64,000 bases of DNA, from the NCBI GenBank assembly GCA_015680685.1, contig MNCI01005513.1, positions 293,099 through 357,098 of the forward strand, written 5' to 3'. Every line of letters starts with the position of its first letter. Position 1 is the first letter of the stretch. Made by a program: the position numbers and the translations under genes. Positions 22,454-33,046 of this stretch are shown here, in pieces. The stretch comes from Gnetum montanum. Taxonomy: Eukaryota; Streptophyta; Gnetopsida; Gnetales; Gnetaceae. The notes below the pieces were generated by a model, which did not search any database, was not told the DNA's origin, and saw only the letters and a list, made by a program, of their open reading frames with translations.

Positions 22454-22700
22454 GATCTGGAAAGACCTTAAACTAGCACCGGTCCAGAAAGACCTTAAAC
22501 TAGCATTCTTAGCATAGTTGCGACTTTAACGATCTGAAAGGACCTCAAACTAGCAACCCCAGTGTAGCTTCGGCCTTAATGGTCCGGAAAGACCTTAAAC
22601 TAGCATTCCTAGCATAGCAGTTCGCTCTAATTAATGGTCCAAGGAGACCTTAAACTAGTAGTTTTGATCTGTTACACGTTCGTGGTCCGCAATGACGTTA
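22454..22700 (+). repeat. Minisatellite related to the left array (right of the antisense module)
   Basis: Five to six spaced units of the type GGTCCGGAAAGACCTTAAAC followed by TAGCAT, separated by TTAGCATAG-type filler. It has the same layout as the 17.2-17.5 kb unit (a GGYCCG start, the GAAA core, then AAACTAGCA), in the same orientation. Confidence 0.7.
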
Positions 22701-23159
22701 AAATAACAGTTTTGCATTTTTGCATTGGCAAATTTGCATTGTTTGAGTAGTTTCGTGTTCTCACATCAACAGTTTTACATTTTTTTTACATTTTATCTTT
22801 TAGCAATTTTTCATCTCCACGCCATAGCGGTCTGCGATGACTTTAAACGAGCAAATTTTAATCTTTATATCATACTTCGCTAGTTACATCTCATCGTTGT
22901 TTTACAAGTTTTCATTATACACGATTACTACCAACAAGTGCCTCATAACCAGGCTTTCATCTCATTTTGGTAGGTTGAGAAAAATATGGAAATCCATCAC
23001 GATCTCTCCATGCCTTTAGCTTTAGCAGGTCCACATGGCAAGCTCATAAGACAATTGAACCCAGACCTGATCAACTACGAATCAACCACAACTAGCACTA
23101 TAGCGTCCTTAGAAACATCCCCAGACTGGCCCGAGCATCTTGTTTGAACCTTAGATTTA
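22701..23159 (+). other. Spacer between minisatellite and T reverse transcriptase
   Basis: No recognisable gene up to about 23.1 kb, where the degenerate N-terminal extension of the RT begins (SSLLDA*MHEDLAKML...DNIKVFA). Confidence 0.4.
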
Positions 23160-24658
23160 GGGGCCATGGATGTAACTGAGGACCCTCTCGTCGAGACGCC
23201 TGTGACCACGTCCAAGGGGGAAGTAAAAACATTAACACTTAGCTCCCTCCTAGATGCGTAGATGCACGAAGATCTAGCCAAGATGTTGCAAGACAACATT
23301 AAAGTTTTCGCATAGTCATACAACGACATGCTGGGTTTAGATCCCAGGCTGATACAACACAACAATATCCTAGAACCGTGCATGAAGGCAGTCAAGCAAA
23401 AGGCCCGTAAGGTCAAACCAGAAATTGTAGTAGCCATAAAAGATGAAATCACCAAGCTATACCAAGCTGATTTCATCCGTGCAGTTGATTACTCGGAATG
23501 GATGCCCAACATCGTTGTGGTTTCTAAGAAAACGGGAGGAATACGAATCTGTATAGACTTTTGGGATCTGAACAAGGCAATGATCAAAGACGATTTCCCA
23601 CTTCCAAGCATCGATCAACTCATCGACACTACGACTGGTCATGCTCTGTTATCCTTCATGGATGGTTTCTCTTGCTACAACCAAATTTGCATTAACCTAG
23701 AGCATCAACTAACAACAAGCTTCATGACCCCATGGGGTACCTTTTGTTACACCATGATGCCTTTTGGGCTCAAGAACACCGAAGCAACCTACCAGCGTGC
23801 CATGACTTACATCTTCAGCGACTACATCCTAGAAATGCTAAACGACTACGTGGATGATATAGTAGTCAAATCCAAGAAGGTTGCTGATCACCCACGCGAT
23901 CTAGGGGTAGTCCTCAAGTGTTGTCAAATGCATGATTTGCACCTCAATCTTAAGAAGTGTGTCTTTGGGGTGAAAACCAGACGCATGTTAGGGTTTATAG
24001 TATTGGAGGCTAGAATATGGGTGGAACATGATAAAGTTAAGGCCATCATCAACCTGGCACCTCCTACAAATGTTAAGGAATTGCATGGGGTACAAAGTAG
24101 GATACAGTTCATCCGAAGGTTTATAGCAAAGTTAACTGACAAGTTACACCCCATGCAACATATTCTAAAGAAAGGGGTTAACTTCAAATGGACAACTCAA
24201 TGTCAACAAGCCTTTAATGACTTGAAGAAAGAGCATTTGCACCTCCCAACTATGCATTCGCCACAGAGGGATAAGCCTTTCTTCATTTACCTTGCCACCT
24301 CTGACACATTTATCGTAGCACTGTTATGTTAGAAAAGAGACGACGGGTCTGAGATACTAGTGTATTATTTGAGTCATGGATTAATAGCACATGAGGTGAA
24401 ATACAGCGAAGTAGAGAGGAATTGCCTTGCCTTAGTATTTGCGTTAAAAAAGTGGAGGCATTACTTGTTCTGCAGTACAATTAACATTATTTGCAAAAGC
24501 AACATACTTTGGGCTATCATTAACAACCTGTATGAAAGCAACAGGGTAGCCCGATGGAAAGTAATAACCGCGGAGTTCGACTTACACTATGTAAGCCAAT
24601 CGTCGACGAAGGGTCAAGGTATAGCGATCCAACTTACAACCTCACCTGTCGACGACTA
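23160..24658 (+). pseudogene. pol: Reverse transcriptase and RNase H, element T
   Basis: From DNIKVFA*SYNDMLGLDP through the RT blocks EITKLYQADFIRAV, WMPNIVVVSKKTGGIRICID, LLSFMDGFSCYNQI, FCYTMMPFGLKNTEATYQRA and NDYVDDIVVKSK. The catalytic YVDD is intact. Then MLGFIV...VKAIINLAPPTNVKEL and the gypsy RNase H (FIYLATSDTFIVALL, VKYSEVERNCLALVFALKKW, the first Asp replaced or lost). RT is open for 334 codons; one stop precedes the RNase H half and another (VDD*) ends it. RNase H motifs are weaker than RT motifs, as expected for Tat elements, which carry a second copy. Confidence 0.85.
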
Positions 24659-24699
24659 GGCAACAATAGATCCTAAATTCCTAGACAAGCATGTTGGCA

Positions 24700-25244
24700 C
24701 TATCAACGCTATTCCATCGCACCTGGAAGCTACGTTACACTTTGATGGAACGTCAACCATGGGAGGAGGTAGTGCAGCTACCATCATTACGTTCCCCTCT
24801 AGGGAATTGCACCCGTTCGCTTATCGTTTAGCGTTCCCTTGCACCAACAATGTGGCAGAGTATGAGGGGCTACTCAGAGGCCTCTCAGCTACCCAGACAC
24901 TACGCATACAACAACTATTTATTTGCGGGGATTCACAATTAGTTGTGAATAAAATCATCGAGGTATATGCTTGCAAAGTTATGCATCTGCAACCCTATTG
25001 CGACCTAGCAAAAAGCTTGCTCAAACAGTTTGCAACTACGGATGTGCAACACGTGCGACACAATGAAAACACCGTAGCAGACGCCTTAGCCACCCTAACA
25101 CTAAATATTCCACCACGCTTGTTTGCAAGTCTAATGGCTTCGATTGTCGAATGTATTGAGCCTATCACTCAGGCGAGACACGTGGTCTCTATCATTATTG
25201 CAGATACCCAGGAGTGGTATGCTAACATTAAAGCCTACCTGTAA
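24700..25244 (+). pseudogene. Second, archaeal-type RNase H, element T
   Basis: LHFDGTSTMGGGSAATII carries the first catalytic Asp. NNVAEYEGLLRGLSATQ carries the Glu, FICGDSQLVVNKI the next Asp, and HNENTVADALATL the last Asp with its His. All four blocks are readable. An additional RNase H of this type after the gypsy RNase H is a known hallmark of the plant Tat group. The frame is open over 161 codons from MGGGS. Confidence 0.8.
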
Positions 25245-25260
25245 CACAGCGAACCCCCAA

Positions 25261-26145
25261 GCGGACTGACATCTTCCTAGAGAGATGCGGTTCATAAGTG
25301 TGCCGAACAATATACGCTCATGGGAGATAACGCCCTATGCAAACGTTCCTATGACGGGATATTGCTGGCATGCGTGGGTGAGGAGCAGGTGTGGAGGGTG
25401 ATTAATGAAGTACATGAGGGACTGTGTGGTGGAAACATAGCACGTAGGGCTATGGTTGCGAAAATCAGACACCTAGGATACTACTGACCCCATATGGAGC
25501 GTGATTGGCTTTCAAAGGTCAAGACCTATGACATGTGCTAGAGTTACACAATTCTCATACATGGCTCACCTACGGAGTTGCATCCAATGCAGATCACGTG
25601 GCCTTTCCAACGATGGGGACTAGACCTCATAGGATCTATCATGCCTAAGTACTCCGCAGGACATAGCTTCATCATCACCACCATTGAGTACTTTATTAAG
25701 TGGGTGGAAGCTATCCTCCTGAGGAAGATGACATCTCAGTAGGTCTGCTACTTCATCTTGGATAACATCGTGACAAGGTTTGGGCTTCCGATGACTATTA
25801 TAATCGACAATGGACCACAGTTCAGTAGTATAGAAACCTGAACCTTCTGCAGCAATCTGGGCATCAGGCAATCATTCTCCTCCCTGTATTACCCACAAGC
25901 AAATGGGTAGGCAGAGGCTATAAATAAGTCCATCATCAACTTGCTGAAAANTGGGTAGGCAGAGGCTATAAATAAGTCCATCATCAACTTGCTGAAAAGG
26001 ATGCTTAGCAATAGCAAGAGGCGGTGGCACGAGCAAATCCTCTATGTTCTATGGGCCTACAGGACAACATGCAGGACTGTGACGAGTAAGACTCCTTACA
26101 GTCTTGTTTATGGATCTGAAGCTGTGTTTCCTTTTGAGCTGTAGG
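25261..26145 (+). pseudogene. Integrase, element T
   Basis: Zinc-binding part near HEGLCGGNIARRAMVAKI and IRHLGYY. In the catalytic core come RWGLDLIGSI (first Asp), TIIIDNGPQFSS (second Asp) and YYPQANG*AEAINKSI (Glu). After the duplicated 47 bp, RRWHEQILYVLWAYRTTCRT and TPYSLVYGSEAVFPFEL follow. These are the standard gypsy integrase blocks. There are at least four stops. The duplicated segment at 25904-25998 breaks the frame but is probably an assembly artefact. Confidence 0.8.
25904..25998. other. Assembly join: 47 bp direct duplication around a single N
   Basis: 25904-25950 and 25952-25998 appear identical, with one N at 25951. The repeat falls inside a conserved integrase segment that is present once in related genes. 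This is what a scaffolder leaves when two overlapping contigs are not merged. Confidence 0.85.
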
Positions 26146-26304
26146 TACCATCACTCTGGATGATCCTATCTGATGTCGTGAGTGAAGCAGGACGCATGCA
26201 GCAGGACGCAATGCAAGTTTCAAAAGTTTCAAAAGTTTTAAACAGTCAACGCGCTTCAAAAGTTTCCGACACATGCAGTAGGATGAAATGCAAGTTTTTA
26301 TCTT

Positions 26305-26395
26305 GAACTAGCGGCTACGCTATGCTATGCTGCATAGTGTAGCACAACGTAGCAAGACGCTACGCTATGCTAACATGCTACGCTACATCAATGCA
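26305..26395. repeat. CTACGCTATGC low-complexity palindromic repeat
   Basis: Repeated GCTACGCTATGCTA / TAGCATAGCGTAGC units in both orientations. Similar patches occur near 17082, 19420 and 21490, all inside element T, so it is a compositional trait of that family. Confidence 0.6.
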
Positions 26396-27238
26396 CTTCA
26401 TCGGTTTGCACCATTTGCGCACATCTCTAAGTTCTGATAGCATAATTATAGCATGGTAGGCTCGTAATTACAGAATGGCAGGTTCATCCAACGATCATGC
26501 ATGTCCAACGATTATGCATGGCCACGCAACATAAACAAGTCAACACGGGCCCAGGACATGTGGTGTCCAAACCACACCTTTCACGTGCCCTTGGCCCTAT
26601 AATTTCCCCAAGAGGGTCAGTCGAAAAGGAGGTTGGTGGGTGATTTGATTAGCAAGCAGGAAAACGTTAGCATTGTTATCCTAAGCATTGTAAACACCTT
26701 GTTTGACATTGTAAATTGTGGGCACTCTCGTCTGGCATTTTGTTCCGTCCTTCCTGCTATCCTCATAGCATTTTGCATTGTTGACTCCTGAGTCTGCGTT
26801 CAAGCATACAGTTGTCTTGCTCCGGACGTCTTGGTTACCTTTGGGATCTCTGTGCCTCCCAGCGTCGTGCAACCAATTGTATCCACCTTAACAGAGCAAA
26901 GTCATAATCTTGAAGCGGTGCATTTTCCTAATTGTATTTTCCTTTGTTTTCTTGCTTATCATTGCATTTTTACATTGTTTTCTGTCTCTTTTGCATTTAA
27001 AGTTATCATTTTATGCTAGAAGTCTCATTTTCAAATTATCTGTTTACGAAAGGTTATATTAACACCGACTAAGTCCTTGTCTGATTGACCAGACCGTTCA
27101 GGGCACCTTGTTTCTGTTTTATCCAGCACGGCTCTCACATGGATACGGGGTTAAGACTGGAATGATCAATGACCTCTCGGTGTTTTCCAGCTGTCGATGT
27201 TTTCGGTCGCTACATATGTGTCATTGTTGGAAACTACT
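26396..27238 (+). repeat. T 3' region, possible truncated 3' LTR
   Basis: A purine tract (GAAAAGGAGGTTGGTGGG, 26613-26630 or nearby) followed by TGATTTGATT could be the polypurine tract and LTR start. The segment ends where the LTR of D begins (27239). It cannot be matched to the 45 bp 5' LTR remnant, so the call is weak. Confidence 0.3.
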
Positions 27239-28063
27239 TGATGAGTGGCGAGGTACCCCTACACTCAACCATACGACTACGAGCATTTACGCATGATCCG
27301 ATTGAACTCCACAGATGGGCTAGTTGTGGTATCTAGACAGTTACTCATTGATCGCAGTTCACTGTCTTCCGACTTGGACTAGGATTTATGTTATCACGTA
27401 TGGTTTAGTCTAGAGTGAGGTGTATGATGTGGTTCTAAATAGTTCCACTCCTAAAGGTAATGGAAAATAACTTTAGTTGGACTAAGGAGGAGAGAGATAG
27501 AGAATCTAACCATGAGAAAATGGGAGGAGAGAATCTAAGCTAGCCTAAGTGTGATGAGTATCTGTTCCTTAATCATCCGTACACATCTTGGACCTCATGT
27601 ACCACTACCACTAGGATTACCAAGTGCATGTCCTGGGTATGCTACTGGGTTACCAAGTTGTCACACTTAAATGCTCATGGTTAAGACGTACTCATTTCAC
27701 AATTAATAACAGGGATAGGAAATTATGAAAACTAAGTGAATGCTGCAATGATGAAGTAATCTCAATCTTTATTGCTGGTCATGTGTGTGTCCAAGTATGT
27801 CACACTCGAATAAAGGTGCTGTACAATTACAATCATCACACTGCAAGCATGCACTGGGAGAAAGGTTTGAGAAGAACTAACAAATGAAAAACTAACTTAC
27901 TAGGAACTAATTTCTAATTGACTTTCCAGTGCCCCCACATGTGTATTTATAGGCCTAGACAGGAGTCATGATACCGTGTATTTGATATCGTTATTTAGGT
28001 CACAATATCTTATACCCGATATCATGGGTCCGATATTGGACCCTGACAAATCATGGTTCATCA
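27239..28063 (-). repeat. Element D 3' LTR
   Basis: 825 bp, TGATGA...TCATCA. In sense it has a GATATC cluster (28036-27968), then CCTATAAATAC (27944-27954). The polypurine tract lies outside at 28064-28075. Confidence 0.8.
27944..28036 (-). promoter_or_regulatory. LTR promoter: GATATC cluster plus TATA box (element D)
   Basis: Several GATATC or GATATT-cored repeats lie directly upstream of CCTATAAATAC. The same cassette is repeated inside the element at 31547-31641. Confidence 0.55.
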
Positions 28064-28250
28064 TACCCCCACAACTGAATGAAAACTCATCCTCGAGTTA
28101 AAAAAAATTAGAACCAGCCCAATTAATTACATAGTGAATAGGTATGGGATTATTGACTGAGTAGGAATTTATTCATGCTACAGTGGGGAATTAAATACAA
28201 CAAAATTGGGACACGAATACAAAATTTCAATTAAAAAATTTTATTAGAAC

Positions 28251-31030
28251 TCATGTGGTTCTAGGTGGTGGTGGCTCCTCCATGGGTCACTTCCCCTTGT
28301 CTTGTGCTCCAAGTTTTAGGATCTGGTGGCTCTGAAGGAGTGACTGAAGCTTTTCCTCTTTAGTTCAGGGATCCTGTGCATCCACGCTAATGCTCCAATG
28401 TTTGATGGAGTCGACACTTCCCATAGACATGACAGTTGTTGGAACATCTGATTTGCCTTGATGTACCAGGCCGCACACAACCATCGTTCCTCCTCGTAGG
28501 CTCTGCCTTTATCCTTGTAGTCCTGGTAATATGTATGTCATCGAGCCAAGTCTGCCGCAACATCTTTTTGCACTTGGTAGCTAGCCTTAGCCACCCCTAA
28601 CTCAGAATTTGCAACTTATAGTCTTTTCAATGTTTTCTTGTGCTCCACAAATTCAGTTTCATATTTGGCATAGGTTGTAGCTACCTGCTTCTCTAGCTCT
28701 GTTCTTGGACGTCCTATTGTTAACATGGCTAAATTGGCATACCACGAGTTTGCCAATTCCATGTACTCTGTAAGATCCTGTACCTACAGGTCCTGGCTTT
28801 TTAGCTTTGCCTAGAGGATGAATGCATATGTGTCCAATATGGCTTGCCAATCAGTGTGTTAAGCACTGAAGGTGTTAATGTGGGCCTTGGCCATATGGAT
28901 TTCTTTTTTGATGACTTACTTGTACATCTCCTCCTAGTCTCTGAAGTGTTCTTTTCACTTTTCATGTCGTCTCACCTCATTTTTCCATGCGCTTAGTTCA
29001 ATGGTTGTCTTTTGATAGATTGCACATACCTCCTCCATTGAGAAGGTTCGATTCTCTCTCGCCAAGTGATTCATGTCCTAGTTGACCCTGACTACCTATT
29101 CTCATAGCTGCTAAAAATTTTCTTCAAGAACATTCTTTTGTTTCTCGACAGTGGTCAACCAAAGATTGTCCACGACAAGTTGTTTATTCTCTTCTTGTAA
29201 GACCTTGAGTGCTTTAGCGTGCACGTATGTTTGCACTTGTGCCTTATAAGCATTCCAATCAGCCTTCTCTTTCTCCTCTACCACCTTTTTATTATCCACC
29301 AAAAAATTATTGAGTTGCTTGATTCTGAAAGATTCCAGTTGGTCTGCAAGAATGAATTGAGATGGGTCTTGCTATGCAGCTTATAGGGCAATGAGCTTCT
29401 CTCAGAGTCTTTCCAACTCTGCCTTTGCATGCTCGGTCTTGATCTCTGCCATGACCAACTTCCCCTTCATGCAGATGAGGTCTGAGTGAGTTGTTGTGAC
29501 ATCTTGTTGAATGTTGAACAAGGACGACATTACTTGTCTTGTCTGCAACAACTGATCAAGGACATCCTCATGCTCCGTAGAAGTCATTGAGGGACCTTCC
29601 AGAGTTTGAGCATCGTGTGCTTCTATGAAATCAGCCAATGGCACAACAAGAACATTTAAGAACTCTTTGATGTGGTCTCTGACCACTTCCGCAACTCCCA
29701 CTACATCTTGGTGCTGCATGACCACCACTGTGGCCCCTTCATTGATTTCTAATTGCACTTGGAAAGATGCAGCGTTCCTTGAAATCTGTTGTTCCCCTCC
29801 TCCTATTTGAATGGACACCTTGCCTTGTGCATGATCTATAAAAACTGTGGGCCATACGGCGTCGTCGATGAACCCGAAGAGATTGGCATCATCACGACTT
29901 CCCCAACTGATTGTCTTAATGATGGCCTTGAGATGGCTCATCAACGGTTGATAATCTTATGATGGTGGTGGCAGTTGGTCTCGTTGGCTTGTGTTGGGCC
30001 CTACTTCTCATTGTTGATTAGGCCTTTTGTTTGGGAGTTGCCTAGGCCCTACAGTTTGAGTTGCAGTGGGCTCCATTGTCTATTCTTGTTTTGGCTCCAG
30101 TGTCTCACTAGCACTTTTCCTTGGGGTTGGTGGCTTTAGCAATTTCGCAAACGAAGCATTCTGGGCCTTTTTTGGGATGTCACTGGTCTACCCTAGAATT
30201 CCAACACATCTACATAGCTTCTTGATGAGAGAGGGAAAGGGCAATGCAAACTTTGCTATCTTGCGTTCCTCAAACCACCTCATAATGTCGATAAGGTATA
30301 AGTGGGGTAGGTTAGCATTAACCTTGTCCATCAATATAGCACTCCCTCTACTGGCATACATGGAGATTCTGTTCAATGCTTTTGTGGGAAAGATGTGATA
30401 AGTACCAATCTTAAAATATATTCTTTCTACCAACATCAATTCTCCATATGTCTTGTCTTCCTTAGCGTACGTCCTTTTCAACCAAATTTTTCATGCATCG
30501 GCATCAGAGTGAGTGGGTAGGTGAGCAAATTTTGGCCCTGTATTTGGAAGATTCAACATTTCCAAAATGGCCTCGGTGGAAAAATCTATAGACACACCAC
30601 CAATGTCAACTATGGTGCCTTCTTCTTTGTTGTGCCAAAATTGTTATGTCTCTCTTAAGTCCCAGGCACCACTTTCAGAGAGGAACATCCATAATGGGGA
30701 CCCTTTAAGTTCGTCCCTAATAGCTTCAGGAGGAAACTCCACAAAAGGTCCAAAGTTTAGTTCCATGATCACAACTACTAAAGTGGACCTTTTGTGGATT
30801 GCATGCATGCATTTTGGGGACAACATGAGATGTTTTCCCTGTTTAGGTGCATCAGCCACTAGTCCTTCTGCCTGTCCTAATTGCACAGTAGCGGGAGGCT
30901 CTTGATGAATGCTGAATGATTGTAACTCCTGCTCTGCATGTTTCTTGGGAGACACTTGATCTCTACCTCTCCTTAGTCATTTGGACACACCTTGGGAGGG
31001 TTCTCCTTCTTTTCCATGTTTAGGGACCAT
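28251..31030 (-). pseudogene. ORF2 (env-position protein), element D
   Basis: About 2.78 kb from MVPKHGKEG to the tail GAQDKGK-PMEEPPPP. The N-terminal part includes QSFSIHQEPPATVQLGQ. The middle (30481-30188) reads MKRTYAKEDKTYGELMLVER and ends ALPFPSLIKKLCRCVGI, resembling the putative plant transposon protein domain seen in Athila accessory frames. A linker then precedes a long coiled-coil region (29.94-28.4 kb: TTHSDLICMKGKLVMAEIKT, EEKEKADWNAYKAQVQTYVH). There is no signal peptide or transmembrane helix, so a structural or RNA/Gag-binding role is as likely as an envelope. It carries several stops. Coverage by related copies in A, C and on the plus strand at 62.3-63.0 kb shows it is a fixed part of the family. 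Confidence 0.6.
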
Positions 31031-31061
31031 CTGCAATAACACGGGGCCAATTATTAGTAAG
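31031..31061 (-). promoter_or_regulatory. Conserved 3' splice site and branch point before ORF2 (element D)
   Basis: CTTACTAAT (31053-31061) is followed by GTGTTATTGCAG and immediately by the ORF2 ATG. Same spacing as in A. Confidence 0.6.
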
Positions 31062-33046
31062 GTTGCTTACAAAATTTTATTTATACCTTACTTTTTGCCT
31101 TTAGTGGGTTCGTTTCTTGTTTCATGTGATTTAGAGTTAGGAAATTTTATGGAAATGTCCCCTAAAAGTTTGCTCTTGGGCCAAATTTAATTAGGTGACT
31201 TCAAAATGTAACTCTTCTAGTATGGGTGAAGAGATAAAATTGATTTTGGCAACATGTTTAATGTTTTGATGGTTAATTACCCTTTATAGTATCCTTCGGG
31301 CGATGATGAATTTCAAAAAATTTATGCACAACTGAGAATGTACCCTTCCCCCATAACTGAGCTGAACACTCCAGGGGCAAATAAGTTCGATCGGAATGGA
31401 AATCGGAGCGTTAGCGATTAAGTTAGGGCTGTTGGATGAGAGGTGTCCAAGTTAGGAAGCTCATGGAGAAAGTTTGAAAAACTCCTCCTGCGTGAACAGT
31501 TGAAAATGATGTTGATGTGCATAGGGTAGGTGGGGCTAGGGAGGTCCATATATATAGTTTTTGTTGATGCGATATTGTGTACCCGATAACACGTCCCCGA
31601 TATCGCGTTCGACCTGATATTAGATACTTGATATCGCAGCCTATTTAAAATAGGGTACTTAAGAAAATTAATGAATCTTTAAAATTCTAAGGCTAAAAAT
31701 GAAGGATTTGAGGTTAATTTGAGAGGTTCAGGGTAATATGGAATATACCGAAAGGCACAAAAGGTATAATGGGGTAGAATCTGGCAATAAAATTCATGAA
31801 TAAGATGAGGAGAAAGGACATGTGTTGGTACATAGGAACATTTGAATTAGAGAGATGATAAGGGAAAGAATACATTGGCAATGAAGTACTCGGATGGTAT
31901 AAAATGATGTGCAATAAGTGCAAATGACAAAGGTTACGCAAGTGGGTCCTCCCCAAAGCAAGTTCCTACATATGATGCCCTTATGTAACCACACCTGAAA
32001 ATGTTTGTAGGTACTAAAACAGTTAAATGTAATCCACACCAATTCCATAAAACACACATGTGTTGATACTACCGTGATGAGGTAGGAATTCTATGCGACA
32101 CAAGACACCGGTCACCAATTCATGAATAGCGAGATGAGAAAAATTGTAGAAGGGATTGCAGAGATTGGGACATGAGGTAATTGACCCAGGGCACAATGAA
32201 TCTTGAGTGTAGGGCATGATTAATATGTCATTAACCTGTCACTCCAAACTCAAGACCATGTTCATTCTTCTGATTAGTGACATCGCATTGTTTCATCCCA
32301 TGATGGACAACCATAAGAGTACCATGACAATAAGGCATATGATCACTTGGCATTTTGTTCAAGGAAGGAGTGATTTGGAATTGCTTTCCAACACTTTTCT
32401 TTTTTTCAAGGAAGCTTGATCTTTTCTTTTTTCCTTTTTGTATGGCCACTTTGGCACACTCTTCTTGCTCTCTCTCTCTTTTTCTATTTTTATTTTTTTT
32501 GAATGCTTAATCTAGAGAAGCCACCTACCTTCAGGCATGGGTGCATGTCTTTCTAGTGGGATCCCCTAGAATAGCATTGGTTTTCTTGAGTGAGTGCCTT
32601 TATTACTCTTACTCCCATTTTTCATTAGATGTACAAAGATCTTGGTACACCCAGGTTGCATGGTAACTCATACAGATGTTACCAAAGAGAATCCATAACT
32701 CCCCTTGATGTCACACCCTGGCCATTCCCTCTTGGTTCATCCTTCTTCACTCTGGGTATAATGAGCATAAAATTACTTTAAGTTTTAATGATGTCAAGAA
32801 TATCATCGTACCTAGAGTAGAACCTCTTATTAATAGAATGGATGGGTGGATGTGATGGGTTTGCTGTCCAACCAACGAGTCACATGAGTGCTTTATTCAT
32901 AGATGAGATTACTCATAAAAAGATAAAAAGATAAAACAATAAATAAAAATATGAACCAACCAATAAAAAGATAAAACAAAATATTGAAAGATGAAAAACT
33001 GGAAAACAAAAAAATTTGTAAAATGAAAGAAAAGGAAAAACATTTA
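31062..33046 (-). other. Non-coding spacer between gag and ORF2 (element D)
   Basis: No coding frame. It contains the AAGTGGGTCCTCCCCAAAGC block near 31938, a promoter-like cassette (31547-31641) and T-rich tracts near 32.4-32.5 kb. It matches the spacer of A over most of its length. Confidence 0.6.
31547..31641 (-). promoter_or_regulatory. Internal promoter-like cassette upstream of ORF2 (element D)
   Basis: In sense, a cluster of GATATC/CGATATCG palindromes (31641-31568) is followed by a TATA box CTATATATATGG (31548-31557). It lies about 520 nt before the ORF2 ATG. The palindromes match those of the element's own LTR promoter. Confidence 0.5.

Larger units (their letters stand above)
12746..27238 (+). 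mobile_element. Element T: Tat-type Ty3/gypsy element with an antisense gene
   Basis: Order on the plus strand: about 45 bp of probable 5' LTR end, a primer-site-like sequence, tandem repeats, gag, protease, an antisense module of about 5-6 kb, RT, RNase H, a second (archaeal-type) RNase H, integrase and a possible 3' LTR cut off by element D. The Tat assignment rests on the Gag knuckle (C-x2-x-x4-H-x4-C with LALKDDI), the IDDGTA protease motif in place of DTGA/DSGA, and the second RNase H after the first. No intact LTR pair remains. All genes carry stops. Confidence 0.75.

Noticed and set aside
28251-31030. Calling ORF2 an envelope glycoprotein
   Set aside because: No signal peptide, no transmembrane helix and no cleavage site pattern; only its position is env-like.
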